DNA of 64,000 bases, from assembly GCA_007858575.1 (NCBI GenBank), contig CP042279.1, forward strand, positions 4,156,501-4,220,500, given 5' to 3'. How positions within the stretch are numbered: the first letter of the stretch is position 1; every line of letters begins with the position of its first letter. The position numbers and the translations under genes were made by a program. Below are positions 26,750-35,798 of this stretch, in pieces. This stretch comes from Streptomyces sp. WAC08241. GTDB lineage: Bacteria > Actinomycetota > Actinomycetes > Streptomycetales > Streptomycetaceae. The notes under the pieces were generated by a model. It was given only the letters and a program-made list of their open reading frames with translations, was not told the origin of the DNA and searched no databases.

Positions 26750-27260
26750 CAGGAAGGGTTCCGCCTTCACCGGGGGCCGACGGGGTGATCCGGCTCGCCG
26801 CGGGCCGGCGGGGCGCCCTCGCCTTCGCCGGGGGCCGGCGGGGTGCCCTCACTCGCGCCGTGGGCCGGCGGGGCGCTCTCGCCTTCGCCGGAGGCCGGCA
26901 GAGCGAGCCGGCCTCGCCGGAGGCCGGCGGGATGTCTCCGCCTCCGCCGGGAGCCGGCGGGCACCCTCACCGCCAGGGACCGGCGGGACGGTCCGGTTTT
27001 CACCGGGGGCCGACGGGGTGATCCGGCCGACGCCGGAGACGGACGAGGTGCCTCCGCCCTCACGGGGGCCATCGGGGCGGTCCGGCCCTCGCCGGGGCCG
27101 GCAGGACGCCCCACCCTCACCAGGAACCGACGGGACGATCAGGCCCTCGCCGGAGGCCGACAGGACGCCCCCGGCCCCGCCGAGGGTCGACGGGGCGCGC
27201 CCACCGCCGGGGGCCGGCGGGGCGACCCGGCCCCGCCGGGAACCGACCGGGCGCGCCCGT
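26750..27260. repeat. degenerate 30-bp repeat array (~16 units)
   Basis: About sixteen imperfect units of roughly 30 bases centre on GGGCCGGCGGGGCGCCCTCG and then CCTTCGCCGG. Units at the MarR end are most alike; those toward 27260 are diverged. Since 30 is a multiple of three, all frames read as decapeptide repeats (for example PAPGEGEGAP on the minus strand). No start codon or ribosome site supports translation. It fills the 0.5 kb between the MarR and GH25 promoter regions. Confidence 0.8.
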
Positions 27261-27405
27261 CCTCACTTCCCGTACCGCTTCCGTGCACGTCAGCGCCTCC
27301 CACGTGTTCCCCGGTGGCGCACCTCCGCCACACCGGCGGCCTTTCGGCCGCTGAAAGTTTCTTCCCGTCGCGGCCGTTTCCGCAGCTCTTCCAGTATTTC
27401 GCAGG

Positions 27406-27461
27406 CGTAGACCAACGGCGGCGGCCGGGCCCCCTTCCACGGGGCGGGTCTACGTGCGTAG
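27406..27461 (+). promoter_or_regulatory. inverted repeats upstream of the GH25 gene
   Basis: CGTAGACC (27406-27413) and GGTCTACG (27447-27454) form a perfect 8-base inverted repeat. The second arm overlaps CTACGTGCGTAG (27450-27461), a 5-2-5 palindrome. They lie 80-135 bases before the lysozyme start. The TAGACC/GGTCTA half-sites recall DasR-type sites but are too far apart for one canonical site. Confidence 0.4.
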
Positions 27462-27540
27462 CGTCGTTTCCACCACCCCCGCTGACATGTCCACACCAGG
27501 ACGTGTCACCCCCTCCCCACGAGCCTTTCGGAGGCACGCG

Positions 27541-28369
27541 ATGCGTGTGCACAGATCCGGAACGACCCTCGCCGGCGCCGCCCTGGCGGCCCTGGCCCTC
27601 CTCCTGCCCTCGCCGGCTCCGCCGGTGCCGCCCCGGACGCGGGCGCCCGGCAGGTGCCCGCGCGCGGCACCGCCGGCATGGGCATGGGCGTCCTCGCGCA
27701 CGACGGGCGCGGCGACGCGCCCGGCGGCACGTCGGTCCAGGCCGTCCAGACGGAGGGCGTGGACGTCTCCAGCCACCAGGGGAACGTCGCCTGGTCCACG
27801 CTGTGGAACAGCGGTGTCCGGTGGGCCTACGTCAAGGCCACGGAGGGCACCTACTACAAGAACACCTCGTTCACGCAGCAGTACACCGGCTCGTACGGCG
27901 TCGGCATGATCCGGGGTTCGTACCACTTCGCCACCCCGGATACGACGGGCGGCGCGGCCCAGGCGGACTACTTCGTCGACAACGGGGCGGCTGGTCGAAG
28001 GACGGCAGGACCCTGCCGGGCGTGCTCGACATCGAGTGGAACCCGTACGGCGCGACCTGCTACGGCAAGTCCCAGGCCGGGATGGTGTCCTGGATCCGCG
28101 ACTTCCTGAACCGCTACAAGGCCCGGACCGGGCGGGACGCCGTCATCTACACGGCGACGACCTGGTGGACCCAGTGCACCGGCAACCACTCCGGCTTCGG
28201 CGCCACCAACCCGCTGTGGATCGCGCGGTACGCCTCCGCGGTGGGCGAACTCCCGGCCGGCTGGGCGTACCACACGATGTGGCAGTACACCTCCACCGGC
28301 CCGACGGTCGGCGACCACAACCACTTCAACGGGGACCTCTCGCGCGTGCAGGCGCTCGCGAACGGCTGA
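27541..28369 (+). CDS. secreted GH25 lysozyme (cellosyl-type muramidase)
   Basis: This is a secreted N-acetylmuramidase of glycoside hydrolase family 25, about 275 residues. The signal peptide is residues 1-30 (LAGAALAALALLLPS). The mature domain opens GVDVSSHQGNVAW (catalytic Asp) with AYVKATEGTYYKN, MIRGSYHFA, LPGVLDIEW (the D-x-E pair) and YHTMWQYTSTGPT near the end. ATG at 27541 follows CGGAGG. Frame changes near 27617 and 27990 must be bridged. A stem-loop terminator follows. It degrades bacterial cell walls, either its own during development or those of competitors. Confidence 0.88.
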
Positions 28370-28392
28370 CGCCCTCCGTCACTCCCCTTCCG

Positions 28393-28430
28393 GCGGCCCC
28401 CGGGAGCGCACCGCGCGCTCCCGGGGCCGC
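28393..28430 (+). terminator. terminator after GH25 gene
   Basis: A 16-base stem with one bulged C (GCGGCCCC...GGGAGCGC against GCGCTCCCGGGGCCGC), then TCCCGCTTTT. It lies 24 bases after the stop. Confidence 0.75.
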
Positions 28431-28456
28431 TCCCGCTTTTCCCGCCACCCCTTGCT

Positions 28457-28474
28457 CATTGGTATGGACCAATG
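28457..28474 (+). promoter_or_regulatory. DasR-responsive-element-like palindrome before AA10 gene
   Basis: CATTGGTATGGACCAATG is a perfect 7-4-7 inverted repeat. It agrees with the DasR element consensus (TGGTCT-AGACCA with flanking A/T), the operator of the GlcNAc-responsive repressor of chitin genes. It lies 95 bases upstream of a chitin/cellulose-active monooxygenase gene. Confidence 0.65.
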
Positions 28475-28568
28475 CGAGGCTCTACGGCGGTCGCCCGGGT
28501 TTCAACTTCCGTGCGCCCCGCGCGCGTTGCTCGTTCCGTACTCCCCACGCACGAGAGAGAGCCCCCGC

Positions 28569-29485
28569 ATGCCCTCCCTGCCCTCCGTCCGGCCTTCCGC
28601 CCGCCGCACCGCTGCCGCCGGCGCCGCGGCCCTGTCCGCCGCCGCGCTCGTCGGCCTCACCCCCACGGCGGCCAGTGCGCACGGGGCCGTCTTCAACCCC
28701 GTGAGCCGGTTGGCCGCCTGCTACGCCGAGGGCCCCGAGACGCCCAAGTCGCAGGTGTGCAAGGACCTCGTCGCCGACTCGGGCACCCAGCCGCTCTACG
28801 ACTGGAACGAGGTCAACATCGCCAACGCGGACGGACAGCACCGGGCCCTCATCCCGGACGGCAAGCTCTGTTCGGCGAACCGCGAGAAGTACCGGGCCCT
28901 GGACTGGGCGCGCACCGACTGGCCGGCGACGGCGGTCGCCGCCGGGTCGTTCGACTTCAAGGTCCGGGCGACGGCGGCCCACTCGGGCACCATGACCGTC
29001 TACATCACCAAGGCCGGCTTCGACCCGACGAAGCCCCTGAAGTGGTCGGACCTGGACGAGACCCCGGTGGCGGTCCACCGGACCACCCGCACCGCCACCG
29101 ACGGCTACTACAACTTCACCGGCACCCTGCCGGCCCGCACCGGCCGCCACGTCGTCTACAAGGTGTGGCAGCGCAGCGACAGCCCCGAGGCCTTCTACAG
29201 TTGCTCGGACGTCACCTTCGGCGGCACGGCCCCGGCCGGTACGGCGGCCAAGGCCGGGGCCCAGACGCAGGCCCAGGCCCCGAGCGAGGCGAGGATCGCG
29301 GCGGGCGCCGCCCTGTCCACCGTGAGCCACGCGGGCCACGGCGGCGACGAGCGGCCCCGGCCCTCTCCGCCGAGGCCGCCGGGACCCCTCCCCCTGACGC
29401 CGGCCCTCGCGGGCGCGGGCGCCTCGCCGTCTTCGCGGCGGGCAGCCTGCTCCTGGGCCGCCGCCGGAACACGTCCGCCTCCTGA
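28569..29485 (+). CDS. AA10 lytic polysaccharide monooxygenase with C-terminal anchor
   Basis: This is a secreted copper enzyme that cuts chitin or cellulose oxidatively. The signal peptide ends TPTAASA, leaving mature His38 (HGAVFNPVSRLAACY), the first His-brace ligand. The second is the His in RATAAHSGTMTVYITKAGFD. Other AA10 blocks are PLYDWNEVNIANADG and VVYKVWQRSDSPEAFYSCSDV. After the catalytic domain comes an Ala/Gln-rich linker. With one or two frame corrections near 29350-29430, a terminal hydrophobic helix and RRR follow (AVFAAGSLLLGRRRNTSAS), so the protein may stay membrane-anchored. ATG at 28569 follows GAGAGAG. Confidence 0.88.
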
Positions 29486-29513
29486 CGCGCCCCCGCGCGT
29501 CACCGGTGGCGCG

Positions 29514-29535
29514 GCCCGGCCCGACGGGGCCGGGC
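29514..29535. terminator. hairpin between convergent genes
   Basis: GCCCGGCCC-GAC-GGGGCCGGGC lies between the AA10 stop (29485) and the DUF4240 stop (29541). It could end transcription from both sides. Confidence 0.6.
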
Positions 29536-29540
29536 GGCGC

Positions 29541-30133
29541 CTAGAGCCGGACGTCCCGGGCGGGAAGAGGGCGGTGAGCCGGGGCAGGGTCCACCCCTCC
29601 GGCCCGGACGCCCCGCGTTCCTCGTCCTCTTCCCGCTCCTCCCCTCTTCGTCCTCCGCCTCCTCGGCCTCCTCGACCGCGTCGAGGAACTCCTCCCGTCG
29701 TCGTCCTCCTGGCCGGTCAGCTCGTCGTACGCGTCCTGGGCGACGTAGTCGAGCTCCTCCCACTCGGGCCACTCGTCGTCGTCCCAGTCGTCGCGGTGTC
29801 GTCCCGCGAGCGCCCGCACCTCGGGCAGGTCGGCCAGCGCGTCCGGGTCGGCGAGCACCGCCTCGTACACCTTCCGTCCCTGGCCCACCAGCCAGAGCGT
29901 GAAGTAGTGGAAGCCGTCGTCCGTGCAGCCGCCGCCCTCGATCCGGTCCGCCGCCCTCCACAGCGCGCGCGTGTGGGCCGCCCCGCACGCCTTCTCCAGG
30001 CGCACCTGGAACGCCACGCTCTTCTCGGCCGGGCGCCGCAGCAGCTCCCCTCCAGCCACTCCAGCCGCTCGTCCCGGGTGCCGGGGCGGCTGCTCAACTC
30101 CTCGATGAGAGCCCAGAAGGCGTCTTCGTTCAT
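29541..30133 (-). CDS. DUF4240 domain protein
   Basis: The DUF4240 pattern is clear: MNEDAFWALIEELS, AFQVRLEKACGAAHTRALW, then DDGFHYFTLWLVGQGRKVYEAVLADPDALADL. The C-terminus is strongly acidic (DAVEEAEEAEDEE). The function is unknown; members are small cytosolic proteins. ATG at 30131-30133 has CATGAT seven bases upstream, consistent with a leaderless start. Frame changes near 30050, 29698 and 29645-29550 must be bridged, and the exact C-terminus is uncertain. Confidence 0.7.
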
Positions 30134-30169
30134 GCGTACGATCATGACAGTCGGGACTGACATCGCGGA

Positions 30170-30310
30170 CCCGGCCCCGCCCTCGCCCCGCCTTCGCCCC
30201 GGACCGGTCCCCGCCTTCGCCCCGGACCGGCCCCCGACCCGGCCCGGACCGGCGCCCGGACCCGCCCCATGCCCCGTGCCCGGACCCGCCCCGCGCCCGC
30301 GCCCGGACGT
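30170..30310. repeat. low-complexity CCGGACC repeats
   Basis: Imperfect copies of GCCCCGGACCGG and CGGACCCGCCCC of 12-25 bases lie between lon and the DUF4240 gene. Non-coding. Confidence 0.55.
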
Positions 30311-30314
30311 GCCG

Positions 30315-30345
30315 GAGCGGGGCGTCCCCGAGGAACGCCCCGCTC
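30315..30345 (-). terminator. terminator of lon
   Basis: An 11-base perfect stem GAGCGGGGCGT/ACGCCCCGCTC with a nine-base loop, about 11 bases beyond the lon stop. Confidence 0.75.
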
Positions 30346-30355
30346 CTGACCGGGG

Positions 30356-32766
30356 TTACGCCGCCGCGCCCACCGGCACCTCCGCCGGGGCGAGGGCGAT
30401 CTCCAGGACCTGCCGGACGTCCGTCACCGGGTGGACCTCCAGCTTCTCCAGGATCTCGACCGGGACGTCGTCCAGGTCGGCCTCGTTCCGCTTGGGGATC
30501 ACGACCGTCGTGATGCCCGCCCGGTGCGCGGCGAGCAGCTTCTGCTTCACGCCGCCGATCGGCAGGACCCGGCCGGTGAGGGAGACCTCGCCGGTCATGG
30601 CCACGTCCGTGCGGACGAGCCGGCCGCTCAGCAGGGAGGCGAGGGCGGTCGTCATCGTGATGCCCGCGCTCGGCCCGTCCTTGGGGGACCGCGCCCGCCG
30701 GGAAGTGGATGTGCACGCCCCGGTCCTTGAGGCCGGTGACGGGCAGCTCCAGCTCCGCGCCGTGCGAGCGGAGGAAGGAGAGCGCGATCTGCGCCGACTC
30801 CTTCATCACGTCGCCGAGCTGTCCGGTGAGGGTCAGGCCCGCGGCGCCGGTCTCCGGGTCGGCCAGGGAGGCCTCCACGAAGAGGACGTCACCGCCCGCG
30901 CCGGTCACGGCCAGGCCGGTAGCGACGCCCGGCACGGACGTCCGGCGCTCGGCCGGGTCCTGCGCCGACTCGGGCACGTGGTGCGGACGCCCGATCAGCT
31001 CCCGCAGGTCCTCGGGGCGGACCGCGAACGGCAGCTCCCGGTCGCCCAGTTCGTGCTGGGCCGCGACCTTGCGCAGCAACCGGGAGATCGACCGCTCCAG
31101 GGTGCGGACGCCCGCCTCGCGGGTGTACTCGCCGGCCAGCTTCCGCAGCGACGCCTCCTCCAGGACGACCTCGCCGGGTTTCAGGCCCGCCCGCTCCAAC
31201 TGCCGGGGCAGCAGGTGGTCGCGGGCGATGACGACCTTCTCGTCCTCGGTGTAGCCGTCGAGCCGCACCATTTCCATGCGGTCGAGGAGGGCCTCCGGGA
31301 TGGACTCCAGGACGTTCGCGGTGGCCAGGAAGACCACGTCGGAGAGGTCGAGCTCGACCTCCAGGTAGTGGTCGCGGAAGGTGTGGTTCTGCGCCGGGTC
31401 GAGGACTTCGAGGAGGGCCGCCGCGGGGTCGCCGCGGAAGTCGGAGCCGACCTTGTCGATCTCGTCGAGCAGGACCACCGGGTTCATGGACCCGGCCTCC
31501 TTGATCGCGCGGACGATCCGGCCGGGCAGGGCGCCGACGTAGGTGCGGCGGTGGCCGCGGATCTCCGCCTCGTCCCGGACGCCGCCGAGGGCGACCCGGA
31601 CGAACTCCCGGCCCATCGCGTGGGCGACGGACTCGCCGAGGGAGGTCTTGCCGACGCCGGGCGGGCCGACGAGGGCGAGGACGGCCCCGCCCCGGCGCCC
31701 GCCGACCACGCCGAGGCCGCGGTCGGCGCGCCGCTTGCGCACCGCCAGGTACTCGGTGATCCGCTCCTTCACGTCGTCCAGGCCCGCGTGCTCGGCGTCG
31801 AGCACCGCGCGGGCGCCCCGGATGTCGTACCGGTCCTCGGTCCGCTCGTTCCAGGGCAGTTCGAGGATCGTGTCGAGCCAGGTGCGGATCCAGGAGCCCT
31901 CGGGGACTGGTCGCTGGACCGCTCCAGCTTCTCGACCTCCTTGAGGGCGGCCTCACGCACCTTCTCGGGCAGGTCGGCGGCCTCCACGCGGGCGCGGTAG
32001 TCGTCGGACTCCTCGCCCTCCGCCTCGCCGTTGAGCTCGCGCAGCTCCTTGCGGACGGCTTCGAGCTGGCGGCGGAGGAGGAACTCGCGCTGCTGCTTGT
32101 CGACGCCCTCCTGGACGTCCTTGGCGATGGTCTCGGCGACCTCCTGCTCGGCGAGGTGCTCGCGGAGCTGGGCGGTGGCCAGGCGCAGCCGGGCGACCGG
32201 GTCGGCGGTCTCCAGGAGTTCGACGCGCTGGGCGACGGTCAGGAAGGGCGAGTAGCCGGAGTTGTCGGCGAGGGCGCCGACGCCGTCGATCTGCTGGACG
32301 CGGTCGACGACCTGCCAGGCCCCGCGCTTCTTGAGCCAGGTGGTGGCGAGCGCCTTGTACTCCTTGACCAGCTCGGTCACGGAGCCGGGCAGCGGGTCGG
32401 GCAGGTTCTCCTCGACGGCGGTGCCTCGACCCACAGGGCGGCGCCGGGGCCGGTCGTACCGGCGCCGATGCGGACGCGGCCGCGGCCGCGCACGAGCGCG
32501 CCCGGGTCACCGTCGGACAGGCGTCCCACCTGCTCGACGGTCCCGAGGACGCCGGTCCCGGCGTAGGTGCCGTCGACGCGGGGCACGAGCAGCACCCGCG
32601 GCTTTCCCGCTCCGGGCCGTGCGGCCGCCTGGGCGGCCTCGACGGCGGCCCGTACGTCGTTGTCGGACAGGTCCAGCGGCACCACCATTCCGGGCAGCAC
32701 GACCTCGTCGTCGAGCGGCAGCACAGGCAGAGTGAGCGGCGCGGACGCCATGGACTCGGAAGCCAT
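30356..32766 (-). CDS. lon: ATP-dependent Lon protease
   Basis: This is an AAA+ serine protease that degrades misfolded and regulatory proteins. The N-terminal substrate domain runs from LPVLPLDDEVVLPGMVVPL. The Walker A is VGPPGVGKTSLGESVA and the Walker B is VVLLDEIDKVG. Sensor and arginine residues lie in LATANVLESIPEALLDRME. The protease domain has the catalytic Ser in DGPSAGITM and the Lys in GGVKQKLLAAHRAG. About 803 residues is the normal length. ATG at 32764-32766 opens MASESMASAPLTLPVLPL. Frame changes near 32425, 31905 and 30690 must be bridged. An HspR-type box just upstream indicates heat-shock control. Confidence 0.95.
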
Positions 32767-32788
32767 GATCTCCCCTTCGGCAGTCAAG

Positions 32789-32807
32789 TTGAGCTGTACC
32801 GACTCAA
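32789..32807 (-). promoter_or_regulatory. HAIR box (HspR operator) of lon
   Basis: TTGAGCTGTACCGACTCAA matches the HspR-associated inverted repeat CTTGAGT-N7-ACTCAAG, with one mismatch in one arm. It lies 23 bases upstream of the lon start. HspR is known to repress lon and the dnaK operon in Streptomyces. Confidence 0.85.
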
Positions 32808-32896
32808 TGCTTGTGAGCCCATGGATGTTCCCGGACGCCCGTTCGCTGTGAGCGATCACTCTCACGCACCCCTCGAACAGCCGATGTAACACCTCC

Positions 32897-33530
32897 ATGA
32901 ACATGAGAGCCATTACATCGGCCTGGGTGAGGGGCTGGACCGTCTCCTGGGGCATCCCGGCCGCCGTCGACCGGCCCTGGGGTGCCGGATCGCCGTGGGC
33001 CCCCGGCACGTCCTGCGGCACGTGCTGCCCGCGCCCGACGCGGCCGCCGTCGGCGCGCTCTGCGAGCGGCTCACCGGGCCGTACACCTGGCTCAAGGTGA
33101 CGGCGGACGCCGAGGAGGTGGCGCCGTGGATCACCGAGGGGTGGACGATCCCCGCGACCCCGGCTTCATGCTGGTCAAGCGGCTGGACCCGGGCGCCCGC
33201 CCCGCGCCGCCCGAGGGGTACGCCCGGACCGTCGAGTCTCGGGACGGCGTCGTCCGGGTCCGGATCCACGCCCCGGACGGCACCCTCGCCGCCCGGGGAC
33301 AGATCGCCCCGACCGGCGCCACGCCGTCGCGGACCGGATCGAGACGGACGCGGCGCACCGGCGCCGGGGCCTCGACGCGAACGTCGTACTCATCCTGGAG
33401 GCCGAGGCCGAGGCCGCCCGGGCGCCGCGACCGGCGTCCTCTCCGCGACCACGGACGGCCGGCGGCTCTACGGGGCGCTGGGCCGGGAGTACCGGGGCCG
33501 CTGACCGGGATCGTACGGGGCGAGGTCTGA
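32897..33530 (+). CDS. GNAT-like acetyltransferase
   Basis: The protein has about 210 residues, divergent from lon. The N-terminus reads MNMRAITSAWVRGWTVS, followed by HVLPAPDAAAVGALCERLTGPYTWLKV and EVAPWITEGWTIP. The C-terminal half holds VRVRIHAPDGTLAARGQIAP (beta4-like) and an acetyl-CoA loop region HRRRGLDANVVLILE, ending GVLSATTDGRRLYGALGREY. That layout fits a GNAT fold; the acceptor is unknown. Frame changes near 32985, 33160, 33325, 33425 and 33495 must be bridged. The start is uncertain: ATG at 32897 or 32903. Confidence 0.65.
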
Positions 33531-33643
33531 GCGCCGGACGCGCCGAACGCTCCGGACGCGCCAGGCAGGGGCGGACACGCCGGACACGGGCGGAATCCGG
33601 CCGTCCGGCTGCGCCGGGGCGTTCCGCCGGGCATGCTCCTCCC

Positions 33644-34268
33644 ATGAGGAGAGGCGCGTGGAGAAGGCGATGCGGGGCCGTACTGCTCGCGGCGGCCCTG
33701 GCCGGCGGTGCGGTCGGCTGCGGGGCGGACGCGGGAGCCGGGGCCCCTCCGGTGCCGGGCGCGCCGGGGACCACGGCCGGGCCGGACTCCCCGGTGCCAC
33801 GACCGGGACGGTCACGCCGGGCTCCCCCGGCCCCACCACCGCACCGGGCTCCCCGGCCCCGCCACCACACCGGCCACCCCCGGCTCCCCCACCACGCCCG
33901 ACGCTCCCCGGCAGGACCCCCGGCCGGGCGAGGTCCTCGTCCAAGTGGTCGTCACCGGTGGTTTCGCCGGGGTGCGGAACCGGCTCGTCGTCCACCGGGA
34001 CGGGCAGTGGACGGTCCGCTCCGGCGACAAGCCGCCCCGGACCGGCCGGCAGACCGCCGCCGAGGCCGTCGAGCTACGCGCGGCCCTGGAGGACCCCGCC
34101 TTCGCCCTCGTCCCGGCGCGGCCGACCGGACGGCCCGTCGCCGACGGCTTCCGGTACGAGGTGACCCACCGCCACCGCGTGGTCGTCGCGGGCGACGGCG
34201 ACCGCCCGCCCGCGCTCCAGCGCGTCTTCGACGCCCTCCCGGAGGGCGGCCCGCCGACGAGCCCCTGA
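33644..34268 (+). CDS. lipoprotein with emfourin-like domain
   Basis: This is a secreted lipoprotein of about 207 residues. The signal AVLLAAALAGGAVGC ends in a lipobox with Cys near 24, followed by a ~75-residue Pro/Thr/Gly linker. The C-terminal domain VLVQVVVTGGFAGVRNRLVV, then LRAALEDPAFALVP and YEVTHRHRVVVAGD, resembles emfourin, the protealysin-type metalloprotease inhibitor that carries a G-G-F-A-G motif. It could guard the envelope against secreted M4-type proteases; this is inference. Frame changes near 33795 and 33900 must be bridged. A sigma factor operon starts 67 bases downstream. Confidence 0.6.
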
Positions 34269-34334
34269 GGCCGCCCGGCCCGCGGTCCCCGCGAACCGTG
34301 AACCGAACCGGGGCCCGCCCGCGATAGAGAGGGC

Positions 34335-34939
34335 GTGAGACTGTCGCGCCCCGCGGGGAGGCGCCTCCGGGGGCGACGAGGACGACGCGGCGCTGCTGCG
34401 CGCGGTGGCCCGGGGGACACCGAGGCGCTCGCCGTGCTCTACGACCGGCACGCCGGCTGGCTGCACGCCCGGCTGGCCCGGCGCTGCCCGGACGAGGAGA
34501 CCGTGCGGGAGGTCCTCCAGGACACCTTCGTCACGGTCTGGCGCTCGGCCGGCGGACACCGGGGCCGGGGCGAGGCGGGCGGCTGGCTCTGGGTGATCGC
34601 CGCCCGGCGCCTGGTGGACGCGCGGCGGGCCGGGGCCCGCGCCGAGCGCGCCTCGGCCGCGCCGGAGCCCGCCGCTCCCGTCCCGTCCGCCGAGGACCGG
34701 GTGCTCGCGGGTCTGGAGTACGGGGAGGCGGGCGCCGCCCTGGACCGGATCTCGCCCGAACTCGCCGAGGTCCTGCGCGCCACCGTCGTCGACGGCCTGA
34801 CGACCCGTGAGGCCGCCCGACTGCTCGGCATCCCCGAGGGCACCGTCAAGACCCGCGCCCTGCGCGCCTGCCGCGAGCTGCGCGCCGCCCTCGACGCCGG
34901 ACGCGCCCGGGGCCCGCACCCCTGGGAGGCACCGCGTGA
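34335..34939 (+). CDS. ECF sigma factor
   Basis: This is a short sigma-70 ECF factor of about 200 residues. Region 2 is DTEALAVLYDRHAGWLHARL, then EVLQDTFVTVWRSAGG with GGWLWVIAARRLVDARR. Region 4 is LRATVVDGLTTREAARLLGIPEGTVKTRALRACREL. GTG at 34335 has a GATAGA-like -10 six bases upstream and may be leaderless. Frame changes near 34410 and just before the end must be bridged. Its end overlaps the start of a zinc-finger anti-sigma membrane protein, the usual partner. The ABC transporter that follows is probably part of the same operon. Confidence 0.85.
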
Positions 34940-35798
34940 GCCGCCGCACGAACCCCCGCACCGCGCCCTCCTGGCACGTCACCGACGCGCTGGCCGCCCG
35001 GTACGCCGGGGGCGCCGCCGCCGAGACCGACGCCTGGTCCCTGGAGAAGCACGTCGAGTCGTGCACGGCCTGCGCGGCCCGCGTCTCGACGGCGGTACGG
35101 GCCGGGGCTGCGGGCCCGGTCCTCGCCTCCGTACGGGCGGAACTGCTGACCTCGCTGGGACACGCCCCGGAGAAGCCCGCCCCGAGCCCCTCGGGCGGTG
35201 GGCGCGGCTCTGGTGGTCCGCCGGGCCCGCTGCGCGGCTCCTGGCTGGTGGCGGTGGTCCTCGTCGTCGGCGGGGCGTTCGGGCTCGCCCACGGCGCCGG
35301 GGGTCCAGGGCGCGCGGAACTGGCTGCTCGCTGTCTCCCCCTCCTGCCGCTCGCCGGGGTCGCCGTCTCGTACGGACGGCACGCCGACCCGCTGTACGAG
35401 ATCACCGCCGCCACCCCGTCCGGCGGGCTGCGGCTGCTGCTCACCCGCACCGCCGCCGTGCTCGCCGTGTGCGTCCCCCTGCTGACCGCGTGCGGGCGCT
35501 GCTGCCGGCGGCGGCCGGGTCCCCGGGGGCCGCCGCCTGGCTCCTGCCAGGTCTCGCCCTGACCCTGGCGGCGCTCGCGCTCGGCTCGTTCGTCGGCTGC
35601 CGGGCGGCGGCCGCGACGCTCGGCGGCGGGTGGCTGCTCGCCGTCGCGCGCTCCCTCGTCGGGCCCCCGGACGCCGCCGGCGCCGCCCCGTACGTCACCG
35701 GCCCCGCCGTCCAGACGGCCTGGGCCGCCGCCGCGCTGGTCTGCGCGGCCCTCCTCGCCCTGCGCCGCCGTTCCTTCGACCACCTGGAGACCCGGTGA
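34936..35798 (+). CDS. membrane anti-sigma factor (zinc-finger type)
   Basis: The N-terminal ~80 residues carry the ZAS/HC2 motif WSLEKHVESCTACAARVS (H-x3-C-x2-C), which binds the cognate sigma factor. Several membrane helices follow (WLVAVVLVVGGAFGLAHG; LPLLPLAGVAVSYG; LLPGLALTLAALALGSFVGC; AWAAAALVCAALLAL). GTG at 34936 overlaps the sigma gene, and the stop overlaps the ABC ATPase start (GTGA). The whole unit is translationally coupled. Frame changes near 35200, 35240 and 35490 must be bridged. It would release the sigma factor on an envelope signal. Confidence 0.8.

Noticed and set aside
26313..27410. Long plus-strand frame through the MarR region and repeat array as a repeat protein gene
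   Set aside because: Its first part is the shadow of MarR. The repeat part has no start signal, and all other frames are equally open.
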